Source of the DNA: an uncultured Collinsella sp.
GTDB taxonomy: Bacteria > Actinomycetota > Coriobacteriia > Coriobacteriales > Coriobacteriaceae
DNA: 7,672 bases
Reading direction: 5' to 3'
Assembly (NCBI GenBank): GCA_900554585.1
Contig: USHS01000058.1
Coordinates: forward strand, 1 to 7,672
Below the pieces are notes generated by a model. The model searched no databases. It worked only from the letters and a program-made list of their open reading frames with translations, and was not told the origin of the DNA. Positions 5,712 through 7,672 of the stretch are shown one piece after another (the stretch's first letter is position 1; each line of letters starts with the position of its first letter). Position numbers and translations under genes: made by a program.

Positions 5712-6350
5712 ATGATCCGCTGGAACGTATCCAAATCGAATGAAGCCATCGACCGTGAACAGGCAATAGCCAAACTGAGGAAGCTCACTCGCTACTGCAA
5801 ATGGGGCACAATCTGCGCCATCGTGGCGCTCGCTCTGGCACTCCTCGCAGTCATTGCAATCGAACTTCTATTCATATTGCCTAGCCTCTCCCAAGGGTTC
5901 TGTCTCCAATCCGTAGAGCTTACGGCTGGCGAAGGGCCATTTCTCGCTCTCGTCGGCGCCAACGAACAGACCCCTCTTATGCTTGTCGCGCACGACGGTC
6001 ATACTGCCATAGGGAGCGGCATGATGGCATGCCTCGCGCTTGCCATCGCGCTAAGCGCATACAGGTTTTTCTCCGCCATTGAAAAGGCGGGCAGGCCCTT
6101 TAACCTCGAATGCATCCGCATACTACGTCAAATAGGACATTTGTTCCTTATCGGCGGCGCCGCCGTGAAACTTTTTGGTGCCATAGTCACAGGGCTGATA
6201 CTCTCAGGATTTGGCGGTAGCTTTACGGATGCGCTTGGCGGCCAGCATCTCGACCTCTCTATGCTCTTTGTGGGCCTGATTTTTAGCCTGATTGCCAGCA
6301 TCTTCCGCTACGGGTATATCCTGCAAAAACAAGATGACGAGTTGCTCTAG
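5712..6350 (+). CDS. DUF2975 family membrane protein
   Basis: 212-residue protein with four predicted membrane segments at about 32-57, 101-120, 142-164 and 182-204, the usual arrangement for DUF2975 (related to B. subtilis YoaS). Family marks are the FFSAIEKAGRPFNLE stretch after segment 2 (about 119-133) and the FRYGYILQKQDDELL ending (198-212). The start at 5712 is chosen because GGAGGAG lies at 5703-5709; in-frame codons upstream to 5604 are AT-rich and have no ribosome binding site. The stop TAG at 6348-6350 is 9 bases before the HTH gene, so the two form an operon. Function is unknown; in many Firmicutes and Actinobacteria these pairs recur as a small membrane-sensor and regulator unit. 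An action on the partner HTH protein is inference from the conserved pairing. Confidence 0.85.
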   Translation: MIRWNVSKSNEAIDREQAIAKLRKLTRYCKWGTICAIVALALALLAVIAIELLFILPSLSQGFCLQSVELTAGEGPFLALVGANEQTPLMLVAHDGHTAIGSGMMACLALAIALSAYRFFSAIEKAGRPFNLECIRILRQIGHLFLIGGAAVKLFGAIVTGLILSGFGGSFTDALGGQHLDLSMLFVGLIFSLIASIFRYGYILQKQDDELL

Positions 6351-6359
6351 GGGGAATCC

Positions 6360-6599
6360 ATGATTATTCTGCGGCTCGACCGCATGCTTGCCGAACGCAA
6401 GATCTCATCCAAAGAGCTTGCGGAACGCGTGGGCATCTCCCAGGTCAATATCTCGCGCATCAAGACGGGCAAGGTTTCTGCCATACGTTTTTCAACTCTT
6501 GATGCGATATGCCGGGCACTCGACTGCCAACCAGGCGATGTACTGGAATATATATCCGACGATGAAGCCGATAGCCTTTTTGGACTTAAAGATGAATAG
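6360..6599 (+). CDS. YozG-like Cro/C1-type HTH transcriptional regulator
   Basis: 79-residue protein that is almost entirely one XRE-type helix-turn-helix domain. The recognition region is SKELAERVGISQVNISRIKTGK (17-38), followed by IRFSTLDAICRALDCQPGDVLEYI (about 42-65), a family hallmark of small YozG-like regulators. An acidic tail (SDDEADS) follows. GGGGGA at 6350-6355 supports the ATG at 6360 and overlaps the stop codon of the DUF2975 gene, suggesting coupled translation. It probably binds DNA as a dimer and may regulate its own promoter, where GATACAAGTATC overlaps the -10; this target is inferred. A perfect hairpin 32 bases after its stop ends the operon. Confidence 0.92.
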   Translation: MIILRLDRMLAERKISSKELAERVGISQVNISRIKTGKVSAIRFSTLDAICRALDCQPGDVLEYISDDEADSLFGLKDE

Positions 6600-6630
6600 C
6601 CATAATTAAGCCGCCGATCACGCCCTCAAC

Positions 6631-6675
6631 GCAAATAGCCCGCCAGAACGACTTCCGAACTGGCGGGCTATTTGC
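6631..6675. terminator. Bidirectional hairpin terminator between convergent genes
   Basis: GCAAATAGCCCGCCAG (6631-6646) pairs perfectly with CTGGCGGGCTATTTGC (6660-6675): 16 bp with a 13-base loop. It lies between the HTH stop (6599) and the stop of the minus-strand gene (6714). The GC core sits inside an A/T-rich stem base, so it can work in both directions, although neither side carries a long free U tract. Confidence 0.8.
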
Positions 6676-6713
6676 TGTCTATCGGCTAGATGCTCGATGA
6701 GCCGTGCAACTCT

Positions 6714-7672
6714 TTACGCAAACAGGCCGTAGATGCTGATGTTGGCCTTGGCGTAGAGGCCGTTAGCATACTCGGTCCACTTGGAGCTGGCGCTCGAAGC
6801 CTGCGAAGAGTACTGCTGGTAAGCAGTGTAGTAGGCGGTCATGGCCTGCTTATAGGTAGCGCTATCGGCCGTAAAGGCATCGTCGGCAAAGGCCTTAGCG
6901 TAGGTGCCATCGGCGTCCTTCCAAGTGCCCTTTGAGCTATCCCACTCGTCGCCGGCAAGGTTGATGATATAGTCGGCGTAATCCTTGCTCGCGGTGTCCT
7001 CATTGCCGTCAGAAGGCTCGGTCGGAGCGGTCGGCATGCTTGCGGAGCTATCGCCCACCTTCTTCTTGTAGAGCTTCTGCAGCGTCGCGGACTGGCGGAC
7101 GATCTGCTTGGCCTGGTCCTTGGACACGCCATACTGCGTGGCCATGGTCTTGTAGTCCGAAGTGCCGATGGAATCCTCGGCGTACTTCTTCATCTCCTTG
7201 GAAGAGACGGTAATGCCCTCGTCCTCGGCGGCATCGAGCAGGATCTTGTTGCGCACGTAGGACAGGATGACGTCGGCAGAAGGAGCGGTGTAGTTGCCAT
7301 CACTATCCTTGACGGTATCGAGGCTGTACTGGCTCTCGATGGCCTCGCGCGCGGTGATATCGCTCTTCTTGCCGTTGTAGCTGTAGCTTGCCACGGTCGA
7401 ATCGAGCTGGTCCTCGGTGAGGGTCGCCGAGCCGACGCCCTTGCCGCCAAAACCACCGTTGCCGATAAAGAAGCCGACCACAGCAGCGATCACAACTGCA
7501 ACCACGAAGGCAGCAATCATAGTCTTCTTGTGCTTGGATGCGCGGTCGTCCACGTCGGAGTCGTCCTCGTCCTGCTCCTCGGGCATGAGGTTCTCGTCAG
7601 CGGCATCCGCGGCAATCTGAGCCTCCAGGCGAGCGTCCTCCTCCTCGGCGGTCGTGCCGGCACCAATGTGCT
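6714..7672 (-). CDS. Membrane-anchored SurA-N-like protein, N-terminus outside window
   Basis: The frame is open to the right edge: at least 28 further residues (rich in Glu, Asp and Ala) precede the first in-window ATG at 7586, which has no ribosome binding site, so I treat the gene as partial. Counting from that Met: an acidic segment 1-14, basic SKHKK at 17-21, one membrane anchor at about 22-42 and a GNGGFGGKG linker. A helical region at about 53-177 resembles the SurA N-terminal chaperone domain (TLTEDQLD, ADVILSYVRNKILLDAAEDEGITVS, then a helix ending KLYKKKV). A Pro/Thr/Glu linker (183-200) and a Tyr/Ser/Ala/Gln-rich C-terminus to IYGLFA follow. No parvulin (PpiC) domain is visible. 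The topology suggests that the C-terminal bulk lies outside the membrane, perhaps as a secretion or folding helper. Collinsella-like proteins of this type are known to me; the function is inferred. Confidence 0.75.
   Translation of the reverse strand, partial: HIGAGTTAEEEDARLEAQIAADAADENLMPEEQDEDDSDVDDRASKHKKTMIAAFVVAVVIAAVVGFFIGNGGFGGKGVGSATLTEDQLDSTVASYSYNGKKSDITAREAIESQYSLDTVKDSDGNYTAPSADVILSYVRNKILLDAAEDEGITVSSKEMKKYAEDSIGTSDYKTMATQYGVSKDQAKQIVRQSATLQKLYKKKVGDSSASMPTAPTEPSDGNEDTASKDYADYIINLAGDEWDSSKGTWKDADGTYAKAFADDAFTADSATYKQAMTAYYTAYQQYSSQASSASSKWTEYANGLYAKANISIYGLFA

Overview
The window reads as two blocks of different actinobacterial origin joined near position 4690-4725. The left block (1 to about 4700) is GC-rich (38 of 60 bases G/C in 4621-4680). 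It carries four genes whose sequences and order fit Bifidobacterium or a close relative: a DUF4191 membrane protein, a dihydrolipoyl-dehydrogenase-type flavoprotein and a DUF3043 membrane protein on the minus strand, then a divergent M20 family dipeptidase on the plus strand. The right block (about 4726 to 7672) has lower GC (30 of 60 in 4741-4800, much lower between genes). It carries a mannose-family PTS EIIA gene (minus), a 694-base intergenic region full of palindromes, a DUF2975 membrane protein plus YozG-like HTH regulator (plus, one operon), and a membrane-anchored SurA-N-like protein (minus) that runs off the right edge. The right block looks like Collinsella or another coriobacterium. 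Both taxon assignments are inference from remembered protein families, not from a search.

The M20 gene and the EIIA gene meet tail to tail at the join. The M20 frame runs on through the antisense strand of EIIA to a chance stop at 5101, and EIIA loses roughly its last 40 residues. This is either a chimeric contig from a mixed gut community or a genuine illegitimate recombination. The sequence alone cannot decide, and the chimera is the simpler reading.

Layout: DUF4191 (6-803, -); lpd-like (909-2399, -); hairpin terminator (2528-2561); DUF3043 (2584-3186, -); divergent promoter region; M20 dipeptidase (3329 to the join, +); EIIA (5017 back to the join, -); regulatory region (5018-5711); DUF2975 (5712-6350, +) and HTH (6360-6599, +); perfect 16-bp hairpin (6631-6675) between convergent genes; SurA-N-like protein (6714 to beyond 7672, -).

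The points most worth a second look are the join itself, a glutathione-reductase-like NADP(H) fingerprint inside the Lpd-like protein, and the EIIA upstream region. That region holds 13 ACCG/CGGT tetramers in two tight clusters, an 11-bp-arm inverted repeat, a 17-bp palindrome and four ACTGGT copies, which suggests an unidentified sugar-responsive regulator. No mobile element, CRISPR array, tRNA or rRNA was seen, and I found no clear evidence of a wholly new multi-gene system.
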